Positions 33,979-43,368 are shown, numbered from the stretch's first letter. The stretch: 64,000 bases of DNA from Pyrococcus furiosus DSM 3638 (GCF_000007305.1 NC_003413.1:248001-312000); one strand, 5' to 3'. The notes: generated by a model from the sequence alone, not told the origin. Program-made: numbers and translations.

Positions 33979-35928
33979 GTGGGAGATAAAATTAACTTCA
34001 TATTTGGAATTCACAACCATCAGCCCCTGGGCAACTTTGGATGGGTGTTTGAGGAGGCTTATGAAAAGTGTTACTGGCCGTTTCTGGAGACTCTGGAGGA
34101 ATATCCAAACATGAAGGTTGCCATTCATACAAGTGGCCCCCTCATTGAGTGGCTCCAAGATAATAGACCCGAATACATAGACTTGCTTAGAAGTCTAGTG
34201 AAAAGAGGACAGGTGGAGATAGTCGTTGCTGGGTTCTACGAGCCTGTGCTAGCATCAATCCCAAAGGAAGATAGAATAGAGCAGATAAGGTTAATGAAAG
34301 AGTGGGCTAAGAGTATTGGATTTGATGCTAGGGGAGTTTGGCTAACTGAAAGAGTATGGCAACCAGAGCTCGTAAAGACCCTTAAGGAGAGCGGAATAGA
34401 TTATGTAATAGTTGACGATTACCACTTCATGAGTGCGGGATTAAGTAAAGAGGAGCTGTACTGGCCATATTATACGGAAGATGGTGGGGAAGTTATAGCT
34501 GTTTTCCCGATAGATGAGAAGTTGAGATATTTGATTCCCTTTAGACCCGTTGATAAGGTCTTAGAATACCTGCATTCTCTCATAGATGGTGATGAGAGCA
34601 AAGTTGCAGTATTTCATGACGATGGTGAGAAGTTTGGAATCTGGCCTGGAACTTATGAGTGGGTGTATGAAAAGGGATGGTTAAGAGAATTCTTTGATAG
34701 AATTTCAAGTGATGAAAAGATAAACTTAATGCTTTACACTGAATACTTAGAAAAATATAAGCCTAGAGGTCTTGTTTATCTTCCAATAGCTTCATATTTT
34801 GAGATGAGCGAATGGTCATTGCCAGCAAAGCAGGCAAGGCTCTTTGTGGAGTTCGTCAATGAGCTTAAAGTTAAAGGTATATTTGAAAAGTACAGGGTAT
34901 TTGTTAGGGGAGGAATTTGGAAGAATTTCTTCTATAAATACCCAGAGAGCAACTACATGCACAAGAGAATGCTAATGGTAAGTAAGTTAGTGAGAAACAA
35001 TCCTGAGGCCAGGAAGTATCTGCTGAGAGCACAATGTAACGATGCTTATTGGCACGGCCTCTTCGGTGGAGTATATTTACCCCATCTTAGGAGGGCCATC
35101 TGGAACAATTTAATCAAGGCCAACAGCTATGTAAGCCTTGGAAAGGTCATAAGGGATATCGACTACGATGGCTTTGAGGAAGTTCTCATAGAGAATGACA
35201 ACTTTTATGCAGTGTTTAAACCCTCTTACGGTGGTTCCTTGGTGGAGTTTTCATCAAAGAATAGACTCGTGAATTATGTAGATGTTCTGGCAAGAAGGTG
35301 GGAACACTATCATGGCTATGTGGAAAGTCAATTTGATGGAGTAGCCAGCATTCATGAGCTCGAGAAAAAGATACCAGATGAAATAAGAAAAGAAGTTGCT
35401 TACGACAAGTACAGAAGGTTCATGCTTCAAGATCACGTAGTCCCCCTGGGAACAACTCTGGAAGACTTCATGTTCTCAAGACAACAGGAGATCGGAGAGT
35501 TTCCTAGGGTTCCATACTCATATGAACTACTAGATGGAGGAATAAGGCTGAAGAGGGAACACTTGGGAATAGAAGTTGAAAAAACAGTGAAGTTAGTGAA
35601 TGATGGATTTGAGGTGGAGTATATAGTGAACAACAAGACAGGAAATCCTGTATTGTTCGCAGTGGAACTTAACGTTGCAGTTCAGAGCATAATGGAGAGC
35701 CCAGGAGTTCTAAGGGGGAAAGAAATTGTCGTTGATGACAAGTATGCAGTTGGGAAGTTTGCACTGAAGTTTGAAGACGAAATGGAAGTCTGGAAGTATC
35801 CAGTAAAGACTCTCAGTCAAAGTGAAAGTGGCTGGGATCTAATCCAGCAGGGTGTCAGCTACATAGTTCCAATAAGGTTGGAGGATAAAATAAGGTTTAA
35901 GCTAAAATTTGAGGAAGCCTCGGGATAG
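33979..35928 (+). CDS. amyA: Intracellular GH57 alpha-amylase / 4-alpha-glucanotransferase
   Basis: A 649-residue glycoside hydrolase of family 57 lacking a signal peptide; I recognise it as the P. furiosus cytosolic alpha-amylase. It cleaves or rearranges alpha-1,4 glucans. Seen: the GH57 opening FIFGIHNHQPLGNF, the QVEIVVAGFYEPVLASIP stretch, the nucleophile region VWLTERVWQPE near residue 123 (catalytic Glu in TERVW), and VAVFHDDGEKFGIWPGTYE with the acid/base Asp near 214. The C-terminal half is a beta-sandwich. GTG at 33979 is chosen with GGTGG 7 bases upstream; the 7 codons before it contain that site. Predicted role: internal glycogen or maltodextrin turnover. Confidence 0.95.
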   Translation: MGDKINFIFGIHNHQPLGNFGWVFEEAYEKCYWPFLETLEEYPNMKVAIHTSGPLIEWLQDNRPEYIDLLRSLVKRGQVEIVVAGFYEPVLASIPKEDRIEQIRLMKEWAKSIGFDARGVWLTERVWQPELVKTLKESGIDYVIVDDYHFMSAGLSKEELYWPYYTEDGGEVIAVFPIDEKLRYLIPFRPVDKVLEYLHSLIDGDESKVAVFHDDGEKFGIWPGTYEWVYEKGWLREFFDRISSDEKINLMLYTEYLEKYKPRGLVYLPIASYFEMSEWSLPAKQARLFVEFVNELKVKGIFEKYRVFVRGGIWKNFFYKYPESNYMHKRMLMVSKLVRNNPEARKYLLRAQCNDAYWHGLFGGVYLPHLRRAIWNNLIKANSYVSLGKVIRDIDYDGFEEVLIENDNFYAVFKPSYGGSLVEFSSKNRLVNYVDVLARRWEHYHGYVESQFDGVASIHELEKKIPDEIRKEVAYDKYRRFMLQDHVVPLGTTLEDFMFSRQQEIGEFPRVPYSYELLDGGIRLKREHLGIEVEKTVKLVNDGFEVEYIVNNKTGNPVLFAVELNVAVQSIMESPGVLRGKEIVVDDKYAVGKFALKFEDEMEVWKYPVKTLSQSESGWDLIQQGVSYIVPIRLEDKIRFKLKFEEASG

Positions 35929-35976
35929 GGAGGCCCTCATCACCAATCAGGGCCCGAAAGACTCCCTCATCGGCCC
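35917..35976 (-). ncRNA. Candidate C/D box sRNA
   Basis: On the minus strand: a GCC stem, CGATGA (C-like), guide GGGAGTCTTTCGGGCC, CTGA (D'), TTG spacer, GTGATGA (C'), guide ending CCTATC, CCGA (weak D) and GGC closing the stem. Boxes D' and C' are canonical and the terminal ones are variants. It fits exactly between the convergent amyA and ttuA genes, overlapping the amyA stop. Target unknown. Confidence 0.55.
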
Positions 35977-35978
35977 TT

Positions 35979-36890
35979 CTATTTTATTTTAAACGTCAAT
36001 GGTTTACCAAGTTTCCAAAACTTACAAAATGAACAAATCTCTCCACTTGCGGGCATTCCACATATCTTGCACTCTTTGAGGTCTTTCCCCTTCACTTCTG
36101 GCTCGAAAAGTTTTTTCTTTCTTAGGAATCCTCTCACGAAGTTGAACTTTGTTCCAGGCCTTTTTTCCTCCAATTCATTGAGAACTTCCTTCATGTCAAG
36201 AGTTGTCGCACCTCTTGCATAAGGACACTCCTCTACTATGTACTCCAATCCAACGGCAATGGCATAGGCAACAACTTCCCTCTCAGTTAATTCGTAGAGA
36301 GGTTTGATCTTCTTTACGAACTTTCCTTCCCCTGGGAGCAGAGGACCTCCCTTAGCCAGGTACTCTGTATTCCAGTGGAGTAAGTTGTTCATGAGAAAGC
36401 TTGCTTCGTCATCCAAATTGTGACCCGTTGCCACTGCATCAAAACCATTGTCATATGCAAACTTGTTCATAATGTATCTCTTGGTTAGCCCACAGTAGGA
36501 GCAGGTTGGCCTGGAAGTTCTCACTTCTCCTATCCCATAGCCGAGCAACTCCTTAACTCTTATTATGTTTAGGGGTGCTCCAATGAACTCGCACTGTTTT
36601 TTGGCGTAAATTTCACTTTTTTCTGAATATTCTCCTATTCCCAGGTTAAGGTGTAAACATTCTATTTTATATCCTAGCTTTTTCAACACATAAGCTGTTA
36701 CGGCGGAATCTTTTCCTCCACTAACTGCAACGAGTATTCTCTCGTCTTTACTTGCTAGCTTATACTTTTCAATAGTTCTTGCTACTTTTCTCTCAAAGTA
36801 TTCTTTAAAATGCTCCTCGCACAGATACATTTTGGGATAGTGGAGCTTGATAAAGGCAGGCCTATCACAAAATTTACATTTAGCAGGCAC
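35979..36890 (-). CDS. ttuA: tRNA-5-methyluridine(54) 2-sulfurtransferase
   Basis: Makes 2-thioribothymidine at tRNA position 54, a change that stabilises tRNA at high temperature. Seen: an N-terminal zinc finger (CKFCDRPAF and LCEEHF), the PP-loop VAVSGGKDSAV near residue 55, the iron-sulphur cysteines in RPTCSYCG near 125 and VEECPYARGATTLDM near 215, and a C-terminal zinc finger (CKICGMPASGEICSFC). The GTG at 36890 is chosen since GGGTGA lies 5 bases upstream and it leaves the zinc finger near the N terminus as in relatives; the frame opens 6 codons earlier. 303 residues. It transfers sulphur from a TtuB-type carrier not seen here. Confidence 0.9.
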   Translation of the reverse strand: MPAKCKFCDRPAFIKLHYPKMYLCEEHFKEYFERKVARTIEKYKLASKDERILVAVSGGKDSAVTAYVLKKLGYKIECLHLNLGIGEYSEKSEIYAKKQCEFIGAPLNIIRVKELLGYGIGEVRTSRPTCSYCGLTKRYIMNKFAYDNGFDAVATGHNLDDEASFLMNNLLHWNTEYLAKGGPLLPGEGKFVKKIKPLYELTEREVVAYAIAVGLEYIVEECPYARGATTLDMKEVLNELEEKRPGTKFNFVRGFLRKKKLFEPEVKGKDLKECKICGMPASGEICSFCKFWKLGKPLTFKIK

Positions 36891-36982
36891 TTTCTTCACC
36901 CAGCTCACGTTAGGTGAGAGATTTTATTAATCCTAAGGTAACCTTTAAATTTTCAGGACTTATTCTTTACTGTATAGCAAGG

Positions 36983-37764
36983 GATACTGTTAGGATAAGC
37001 GGTAGGGCGTTAGGTTTAAGTTTCTGATAATTTTTCAGAAAAAGAAGGGAGAGAAATGAAGGCTGAGAGCATTCTATACTCACTGATTTCAGTCTTAAAA
37101 CCTTTTCGCCGCAACAAAATCCCACCAGAAAAGAAAATCAGAGCAGTAGAACTATACCTGCGAGGCCTCAGCTACAGACAAGTCGGAAAAATCCTCAAAA
37201 TCAGCCACACAACAGTCTGGGAGGCAGTTCAAAAACTAGCAGAAGCAGTTTACCAGCCAACACTCCTCGCAGTAAGAAAACAGAGGAATTTTATCGCAGT
37301 TGATGAGACTGTCGTAAAAATCAACGGGGAGAAGAGATTTCTCTGGGCTGCACTTGACGTTGAGAGCAGGGAAGTTCTCGCAGTCTGGATTACAACAACC
37401 AGAAACTGGTGGATTGCTAGAGACTTCATTCTGGTTGTTTTGAAATCCTGCAAAGGACAGCCTGTTTTTCTGGTTGATGGTGGGAAGTGGTACAAGTCTG
37501 CTTTTAAATCCCTTGGACTGGATTTTGTTCACGTAACCTTCGGGCCGAGGAACTGTATTGAACGCTGGTTCAGGACTTTAAAAGAAAGAACAAAGCGTTT
37601 CTGGAATAATTTCAGGGCTAGAGACTGGAGGAGGGTTCACAGGTTTGTTTTTCTGTTTGCGTTCTGGTATAATTTTGTTAGGTTTCATTCTCGGTTTGGT
37701 TGTCCGCCTGGTGATGTGACTGAGTGGCTTCAAGAGGTGATGCCCCAGTTATCCTGACAGTATC
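36983..37764 (+). mobile_element. Intact IS6-family insertion sequence (782 bp)
   Basis: Terminal inverted repeats GATACTGTTAGGATAA (36983-36998) and TTATCCTGACAGTATC (37749-37764) match at 15 of 16 positions. The element is flanked by the direct repeat TAGCAAGG on both sides (36975-36982 and 37765-37772), an 8-bp target duplication as expected for IS6-family transposition. One full transposase gene occupies the inside. Close to the two decayed copies at 2231 and 5070, but undamaged, so recently active. Confidence 0.95.
37056..37757 (+). CDS. IS6-family transposase
   Basis: A 233-residue DDE transposase. The N-terminal HTH covers about residues 25-65 (ELYLRGLSYRQVGKILKIS, then HTTVWEAVQKL). 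The catalytic residues are Asp83 in AVDETVVKI, Asp141 in FLVDGGKWY and Glu169 in NCIERWF, followed by the basic RTLKERTKRFWNNF that contacts DNA. Length is normal and the frame is intact. ATG at 37056 follows GGGAGAG. It carries out replicative transposition of the element at 36983-37764; the transcript runs toward the adjacent antiporter gene and could read into it. Confidence 0.93.
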   Translation: MKAESILYSLISVLKPFRRNKIPPEKKIRAVELYLRGLSYRQVGKILKISHTTVWEAVQKLAEAVYQPTLLAVRKQRNFIAVDETVVKINGEKRFLWAALDVESREVLAVWITTTRNWWIARDFILVVLKSCKGQPVFLVDGGKWYKSAFKSLGLDFVHVTFGPRNCIERWFRTLKERTKRFWNNFRARDWRRVHRFVFLFAFWYNFVRFHSRFGCPPGDVTEWLQEVMPQLS

Positions 37765-37782
37765 TAGCAAGGGGATGATAAC

Positions 37783-38922
37783 ATGGATGTATTTTTAGAA
37801 TTAGCTCTGATATTAATAATGGCTAAAATCTTCGGCTATATTTCGGTGAGATTTGGATTTCCAGCTGCCTTAGGACAGCTCATAGGGGGGATTATAATAG
37901 GTCCCTCTCTCCTCAACATAGTTCCTTACAGTGAAGAGGTTAGGTTGCTTGCTGAGCTTGGGGTTGTAATCCTTCTCTTTTTGGCTGGACTTGAGACTGA
38001 TGTCGAGGAATTCAAGAAGGTAGGTTTTCCGGCCTTTATAGTTGCCATTCTGGGAGTCTTTGTACCTTTTGTTCTGGGATATGCTTCTGCACTTGCCTTT
38101 GGATATCCAAACATGCAGGCTCTTTTTCTTGGAGGAGTGCTTACAGCTACAAGCGTTGGCCTTACAACGAGCATATTAATGGAGATGAAGAAGCTAAGAA
38201 CGAAGGTTGGGACAACTATCTTAGCAGCTGCTGTGATAGATGATGTGCTTGGCATAATTGTTCTCACTATTTTAGTTGCAATAAGTACGAGGGGTAGCGT
38301 CAATTTGTTTGATTTAGGAATAATCTTTCTTGAAGTAGTAGTGTTCTTTACCCTTGGCCTACTCTTAGGTAATCCAGCTGTTAAAGAAATGCTCAAGTTA
38401 TCAGAAAGGATAACACTTCCTGAAACTGTAACGGCTTTTGCAATTTCTATAATGCTACTCTTCGCATACATAGCTGAAAAGTTTCAATTGGCCGGGATTA
38501 CAGGCTCTTATTTGGCAGGAATACTTGTTGCAATGACTGAGGAGGCAAGAGAAATAACAAACAAAATAATGACAATTGGATATTCTCTTTTTATTCCCAT
38601 CTTCCTTGTGAGCATTGGAATAGAGAGTGATCTTCATGTTTTGCTCCATGCTAGTCTTTTTGCAATTGTATATGCTGTTGTTGGTATAGTGGGCAAGGTT
38701 GTGGGGTGTTCGCTTGGAGCTCTTCTCGTAAAGTTCAAGCCGAAGGAAGCACTTCAAGTTGGGGTTGGTATGATACCAAGGATGGAAGTTGCCTTAATTA
38801 TGGCAAATATTGGATTAAGGGAGGGGGTATTTACGAGAGATGTATTTTCAATTCCTGTCGTCATGGTTGTTGTTACGACTTTAGTTACTCCATTCCTTCT
38901 AAAGCTGGCGTTTTCGAAGTAG
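37783..38922 (+). CDS. Cation/proton antiporter, CPA2/NapA family (second copy)
   Basis: A 379-residue integral membrane antiporter, clearly a paralogue of the one at 29117: it shares RFGFPAALGQLIGG, LFLAGLETDVEEFKKVGF, TATSVGLTTSILMEMKKL and VIDDVLGIIVLTIL with the conserved aspartate pair. About 12 transmembrane segments and no soluble tail. Start ATG 37783 with GGGGATGAT upstream. An IS6-family element lies 18 bases before the start and has moved the original promoter 782 bases away, so expression may now depend on the element. Convergent with the FAD oxidoreductase, with the genes abutting. Ion specificity not readable. Confidence 0.9.
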   Translation: MDVFLELALILIMAKIFGYISVRFGFPAALGQLIGGIIIGPSLLNIVPYSEEVRLLAELGVVILLFLAGLETDVEEFKKVGFPAFIVAILGVFVPFVLGYASALAFGYPNMQALFLGGVLTATSVGLTTSILMEMKKLRTKVGTTILAAAVIDDVLGIIVLTILVAISTRGSVNLFDLGIIFLEVVVFFTLGLLLGNPAVKEMLKLSERITLPETVTAFAISIMLLFAYIAEKFQLAGITGSYLAGILVAMTEEAREITNKIMTIGYSLFIPIFLVSIGIESDLHVLLHASLFAIVYAVVGIVGKVVGCSLGALLVKFKPKEALQVGVGMIPRMEVALIMANIGLREGVFTRDVFSIPVVMVVVTTLVTPFLLKLAFSK

Positions 38923-40374
38923 CTACTCTTCTGGTTCTAATGATTCTATCTTTTCCTTCCAGTTTCCAGGCTTTTTAAAGTCTTTTAAGTTGTATAGGCC
39001 TTCCTTTACTAGTATTCCCCTTGCTGCCATTATTCCCGTAGCTGCAGCATTTACGATATCCCTACTTAGCCCTGCTCCATCTCCAGCCGCAAATACGTTC
39101 TCTATACTAGTCTCTAGAAGTTCGTTGACTTCAACTTTCATAGCATAGTACTTTATCTCTGGTGCATAGAGGAGTGTATGATCACTTGCAACTCCTGGGA
39201 TTACCTTATCGAGCTTTTCTAGCCCTTCAATAATGTTTGTAACAACTCTGTGGGGTAGGGCCATTGCGATATCTCCAGGAGTTACGTGTTTTAGTGTTGG
39301 CTCAACGTTGCTCTTCCTTATTCTTGACCAAGTGCTTCTTCTCCCTCTTCTCAAATCTCCAAGCCTTTGAAGTATTGGCCTTCCTCCTCCTATTGTCGTT
39401 GCAAGCTGTGCTATGCTCCTTCCATATGCCGTTGTATCCTCTACAGGCTCCGTTAGCTCTATTCTAGTTAGAAAAGCAAAGTTTGTGTTGTTACTCTTTT
39501 TGTTCCTCATTGAATGCCCGTTAACTCCCACGTAACCGTCATACCTCTCTTCAACAACGAAGCCATATGGATTTGTACAGAACGTTCTCACGAAGTCATC
39601 GTAGGTATCGGTGTATATGTGAAACTTGGGATCGTGATTAATGCTTGTTATTGGCTCCATTATTATTGCTGGAACTTCAACTCTGACACCAACATCTATT
39701 GGACCGTGCCTAGCTTTTAACCCTATTTTTTGAGCGATTTCGTGGAACCATTCAGCCCCCCCTCTTCCTGGGGCGACTATAATGTACTTCCCCTCTATTG
39801 TAAATACATCTTTTCCTCTTCTTACCTTGACCCATCCCTTATTGAATTCTAAAGCCTTAGTCCAGAGAAGGAACTTTACTCCCTTGCTCTCTAGGTATTG
39901 CTTTATGCTCTTAATAACCCTAGGAGTGTTGTCACTACCAATATGCCTTTGAATTATCGGGATAAATTTAACACCTGCTTGTGCAGCTTTTCTCTCCCAG
40001 TACCTTATCTGATCAGGATCACCTTTGTAGAGGTTTCTTGGGGCTCCATGCTTTAATAGTATTTGATCAACCTCCCAAACAAGTTGCCAAGAATAGTTTT
40101 CGTCGTTAGTCAACTCTGTGAGATCGCCTCCAATGTCAGGCCTTAGATTTACCGTTCCATCGCTTAATCCTCCAGCCCCACCTACACCGCTCATTATATG
40201 ACAGGGCTTACATCCAATACAGTAGCCCAGCTGATCCATCGGACAAACTCTCTGATCTACGTCTCCACCCTCGTCGATTATTAGAACTTTCATGTTGCTT
40301 CTTTCAACAAGCTCGTAAGCTGCAAAAAGTCCTGCTGGACCAGCTCCAATAATTATTACATCAAACTTTTCCAT
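38923..40374 (-). CDS. FAD-dependent oxidoreductase (COG2509 type)
   Basis: A 483-residue cytosolic flavoprotein. The N-terminal FAD dinucleotide motif is FDVIIIGAGPAGLFAAYEL, with the acidic end IIDEGGDVDQRVCP. A cysteine group follows (CPMDQLGYCIGCKPCH near residue 50-65), possibly for metal or redox use, then SGVGGAGGLSDGTVNLRP. The second half ends with FAAGDGAGLSRDIVNAAATG, a late FAD-binding element. ATG at 40374 has AAGGGA upstream; an earlier TTG is not needed. The family appears in archaea and bacteria with unknown substrate. Not obviously linked in function to neighbours. Confidence 0.82.
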   Translation of the reverse strand: MEKFDVIIIGAGPAGLFAAYELVERSNMKVLIIDEGGDVDQRVCPMDQLGYCIGCKPCHIMSGVGGAGGLSDGTVNLRPDIGGDLTELTNDENYSWQLVWEVDQILLKHGAPRNLYKGDPDQIRYWERKAAQAGVKFIPIIQRHIGSDNTPRVIKSIKQYLESKGVKFLLWTKALEFNKGWVKVRRGKDVFTIEGKYIIVAPGRGGAEWFHEIAQKIGLKARHGPIDVGVRVEVPAIIMEPITSINHDPKFHIYTDTYDDFVRTFCTNPYGFVVEERYDGYVGVNGHSMRNKKSNNTNFAFLTRIELTEPVEDTTAYGRSIAQLATTIGGGRPILQRLGDLRRGRRSTWSRIRKSNVEPTLKHVTPGDIAMALPHRVVTNIIEGLEKLDKVIPGVASDHTLLYAPEIKYYAMKVEVNELLETSIENVFAAGDGAGLSRDIVNAAATGIMAARGILVKEGLYNLKDFKKPGNWKEKIESLEPEE

Positions 40375-40419
40375 TATGTCCCTTACCAAGGTAGCGTTGC
40401 TAGTTGCTTATAAGTATTA

Positions 40420-42576
40420 CTATCCAATTTTCTTCTCTAAATACACGACCATAAGGAGAAGTGCCAGTAGCGTTCCGAGAATAAAGTATGCCTTTGACGT
40501 CACTTCACTCACCTCTGCAACTCTTTCCACCTCTTCAAAACTAATGGTAACGTTTCCTTCTCCAATAATCGCCATAGCTATGAAGTCCTCATAGCTCCTT
40601 ACTCCAACTTCCCCCGTAATAATTTTTCCTCTTCCTCTGAATATTCCCTTAAAGTTTGTTGAGAGGGGATCAAAGTTTTTCTTTTCACTGTTTAGGGTAA
40701 AATAATATACCCTCAGTTCAACCTCTCTATCTGAGGAAAGAGAGAACCTTAACTTCTTTCCCCTGAGAGATGTTGCATTTATTATAACCGTTCTGAGGCC
40801 TTCTCCAAAATCTCTCCTCTTAATGTTAAGAGTAATGTTTCTCGGCTCGTTAAGGTAATCGGACACAAGGAGAATGCCCTCAAAGTAATTATCTCCCTCA
40901 ATCATTATCATAAATTTGCTCTCATTGAAAATTAAGTAATCACTTTTTCCTTTTTCCTGGGTTGAGGAAGCTATGATGTTCCCCGAGAAATCTAGGAGGT
41001 GAAGTCTTAGATCTTCCCCTTGGCGTATGTATCTACCATAAATAATTGCTATTTTCTCCCCATCCCAAGGTTCAAAAAGGAAGGGTGACGTTATCTCTTT
41101 TCCAACCACCCTATATGGCAAGCCTACATGATGATAGTCACTTGTGTAGTTTACCTTTGCTAGCCAATTATCTCCGTAGACTGGAAGTATTCCAATTCCC
41201 CCAACTTCTAACTCTAGTGGAATTTTGATTTCGTTAACTGTTACATTAAAGCCGATTGGTTCATCAATCCTAAAGCCCTGGGGTAAGTGTGGAAGCCTTA
41301 AAACAAGAACAACTTGGGCATTTTGGACAACTTCAAGTTCCTTTACCTGGGTCTCTCCATAATAGAAGTGGGCCTTTATAGATTCTGGTAGTCCTTCAAC
41401 TCCAAACCTAACTTTTCCATTCCCTGTAAGAGTTATCACATAACTCACGCTTCCTCCAAGCACTCCCTTTCCATATGAGTTAATGGCTTTTGCACTTATC
41501 TCGCCTCCCTTGAGTGAAATGGGAAAAGTAACAGAGTAAGAGTCTGATGTCACTCCAATAGTTAAGATCTGAGCTTCTTCTGGCACTTTAAATTCTACAT
41601 AGGCTTCTTCTCCTGGCTTTATTGTTACATTAACAAAATATGGTTCTCCTACAATTATGGAGCTTTGGTACACGGATACTCTTCCTGAAAAAGTTGTTTT
41701 TCCATCATTTCTTAGCCATATCTTTAGCTTATCTACTTCTTTTTCAACTTTTACAAGAGTTATTCTCGGCATTTCGAAGTAGAATGTTTCTTGTTTTATT
41801 GCTCCTCCATACTCTACTAGAATCGCACCCTGGGAAGGAGTAACTTCAAACGCTACCTCTTTTTCCTTTCTTGAGTCAAGGGAAATCTCTCTCTTTTCTA
41901 TTGTCAGGCCATTAACTAGAAGTTTAATAGTTACGTTGACAGGATCCCCATGATTCTTCAAAAGAACGTGGAGCTTTTCATCTCTCCAGATGCGCTCAAT
42001 TGTCACTAGATCTTTAAGAGAAGTTATTGCTATTGATTTAGATATCTTTGCTTCCTTCAACACAAACGTTAGCTGAGTGTATGATGGGGAGATCTTCACA
42101 ACTAAGCTTTCTTCAGATTTAAGAGCAATGGGGGAGCTATAAATCTCCATTCCTTGGGCGAGGACAACAAGAGTGTCATTGATTTCATAATATCCTGTAT
42201 TCTTTATTCTCACCTTCACGTAAGCATCAAAAGCTTCCATAACCTCAACCTCGAAGTCTCTCTTTTTGAGAATTCTAGTGCTAGAATAATTGCCACTTAA
42301 GTGTATCTTCAATATGGCTTTACTTGAATCGAAACTTCCCACAGTGTAGTTTACGCCATTAAAAACAACGCTTTCGCCAAAATGAAGCCCTTTAAACATG
42401 CTTTTGTTTTTCCCTTCAAGGAATAGGAAAACTAAGCTCGGATCATTTTGAGCTACATCAAAGCTGACAACTGTATTATCGACAATTAAAACTTCGTCGA
42501 TTCCCAACTCTATGGACATTGCGAGAACGTTTCCCACTGAAAATAGAAGAATTAAAAATGGCAATATTTTCTTCAT
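40420..42576 (-). CDS. Large exported membrane-anchored protein linked to an ABC-2 transporter
   Basis: A 718-residue surface protein with an N-terminal signal peptide (MKKILPFLILLFSVGNVLA) and a C-terminal helix (AYFILGTLLALLLMVVYL) followed by EKKIG. The exterior is nearly all beta structure with repeated NEW3/CARDB-like units, seen as LKNHGDP, LRNDGKTTFSG and VRIKNTGYYEIND. No protease or binding motif. ATG at 42576 follows GGGATGA. It directly follows the permease gene with 3 bases between, so transporter and exported partner are made together. By analogy with the NEW3 protein at 19040 it may capture or present a substrate, but that is speculative. Confidence 0.78.
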   Translation of the reverse strand: MKKILPFLILLFSVGNVLAMSIELGIDEVLIVDNTVVSFDVAQNDPSLVFLFLEGKNKSMFKGLHFGESVVFNGVNYTVGSFDSSKAILKIHLSGNYSSTRILKKRDFEVEVMEAFDAYVKVRIKNTGYYEINDTLVVLAQGMEIYSSPIALKSEESLVVKISPSYTQLTFVLKEAKISKSIAITSLKDLVTIERIWRDEKLHVLLKNHGDPVNVTIKLLVNGLTIEKREISLDSRKEKEVAFEVTPSQGAILVEYGGAIKQETFYFEMPRITLVKVEKEVDKLKIWLRNDGKTTFSGRVSVYQSSIIVGEPYFVNVTIKPGEEAYVEFKVPEEAQILTIGVTSDSYSVTFPISLKGGEISAKAINSYGKGVLGGSVSYVITLTGNGKVRFGVEGLPESIKAHFYYGETQVKELEVVQNAQVVLVLRLPHLPQGFRIDEPIGFNVTVNEIKIPLELEVGGIGILPVYGDNWLAKVNYTSDYHHVGLPYRVVGKEITSPFLFEPWDGEKIAIIYGRYIRQGEDLRLHLLDFSGNIIASSTQEKGKSDYLIFNESKFMIMIEGDNYFEGILLVSDYLNEPRNITLNIKRRDFGEGLRTVIINATSLRGKKLRFSLSSDREVELRVYYFTLNSEKKNFDPLSTNFKGIFRGRGKIITGEVGVRSYEDFIAMAIIGEGNVTISFEEVERVAEVSEVTSKAYFILGTLLALLLMVVYLEKKIG

Positions 42577-42579
42577 CTT

Positions 42580-43368
42580 TCATCCCTCGAACTCCTTTTT
42601 GTATAATCCCAGGAGGGTGAATATGAGACTTAGCAAAATAACGCTGATGAAAAACAGAGCACTCATGCTTGGGTCTCCTTTGTATGCATCTAATCCTGTA
42701 TGGAGGGTAAATTTCCTCTTTAATAAAACTCCTATCTGGTAACTCAAGTTGAAGCGCTCTGGATTGTCGAAGAAGGGCAACTGGGGTAATATAAACTGGG
42801 CCGTAAAAACTATTCCAAAGCTTGCGAGGGATGCATAGAGAGGCCTTGAAAGGACTACTGAGAGAAGCATTGAAACTGCTCCAAGGCTTCCCAGGATTAG
42901 GGTGGTAACGCCTAAAGCAAAGAGGAAGTCATCAAAAGTTACTTTAAACCCTTCAAAGCCTGATTTGTAGAGGAGAACCATGTAGATTTGCATAACGAGA
43001 TAAGGAATGCCAAAAATAATAAGAATTGCAGTAATTCCTGAAAAGAACTTGCCGAAAACTATCTCACTCTTTCTTATTGGCTTTGCAAGGAGTAGCCTTA
43101 TTGTGCCTTTGTCAATCTCGCTCGCAAGCAAATCGCTCATAAGAATAATAACAACAAGCTGGCCAATAACACTTGCCCAGAAGTTTATTAAAAATTGAGA
43201 GAGATTTATCTGGAAAGATATTTCAAGGGCCTTTGCACTATATTCGGTGATTTCCTCATGGGTAAAGAAGTAAACTATAACGGGCAGGAACATTAAGGCA
43301 AGCATAACCTTGAGCCTTCTTGACTTCAAAAGTCTATAAACTTCAGTTTGATATAAAACGCTAATCAC
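42580..43368 (-). CDS. ABC-2 type transporter permease
   Basis: A 262-residue permease with six hydrophobic segments near residues 18-35, 58-78, 105-125, 145-165, 172-190 and 235-255. The soluble loops are short, as in NatB/CcmB-like ABC-2 proteins, with LASEIDKGTIRLLLAKPIRKSEI after the second helix (partly quoted), the typical coupling region. GTG at 43368 gives GGTGA at 6 bases; the frame is open from 43377. It overlaps the ATPase gene by 8 bases. With that ATPase it forms an export or efflux system, substrate unknown. Confidence 0.88.
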   Translation of the reverse strand: MISVLYQTEVYRLLKSRRLKVMLALMFLPVIVYFFTHEEITEYSAKALEISFQINLSQFLINFWASVIGQLVVIILMSDLLASEIDKGTIRLLLAKPIRKSEIVFGKFFSGITAILIIFGIPYLVMQIYMVLLYKSGFEGFKVTFDDFLFALGVTTLILGSLGAVSMLLSVVLSRPLYASLASFGIVFTAQFILPQLPFFDNPERFNLSYQIGVLLKRKFTLHTGLDAYKGDPSMSALFFISVILLSLIFTLLGLYKKEFEG

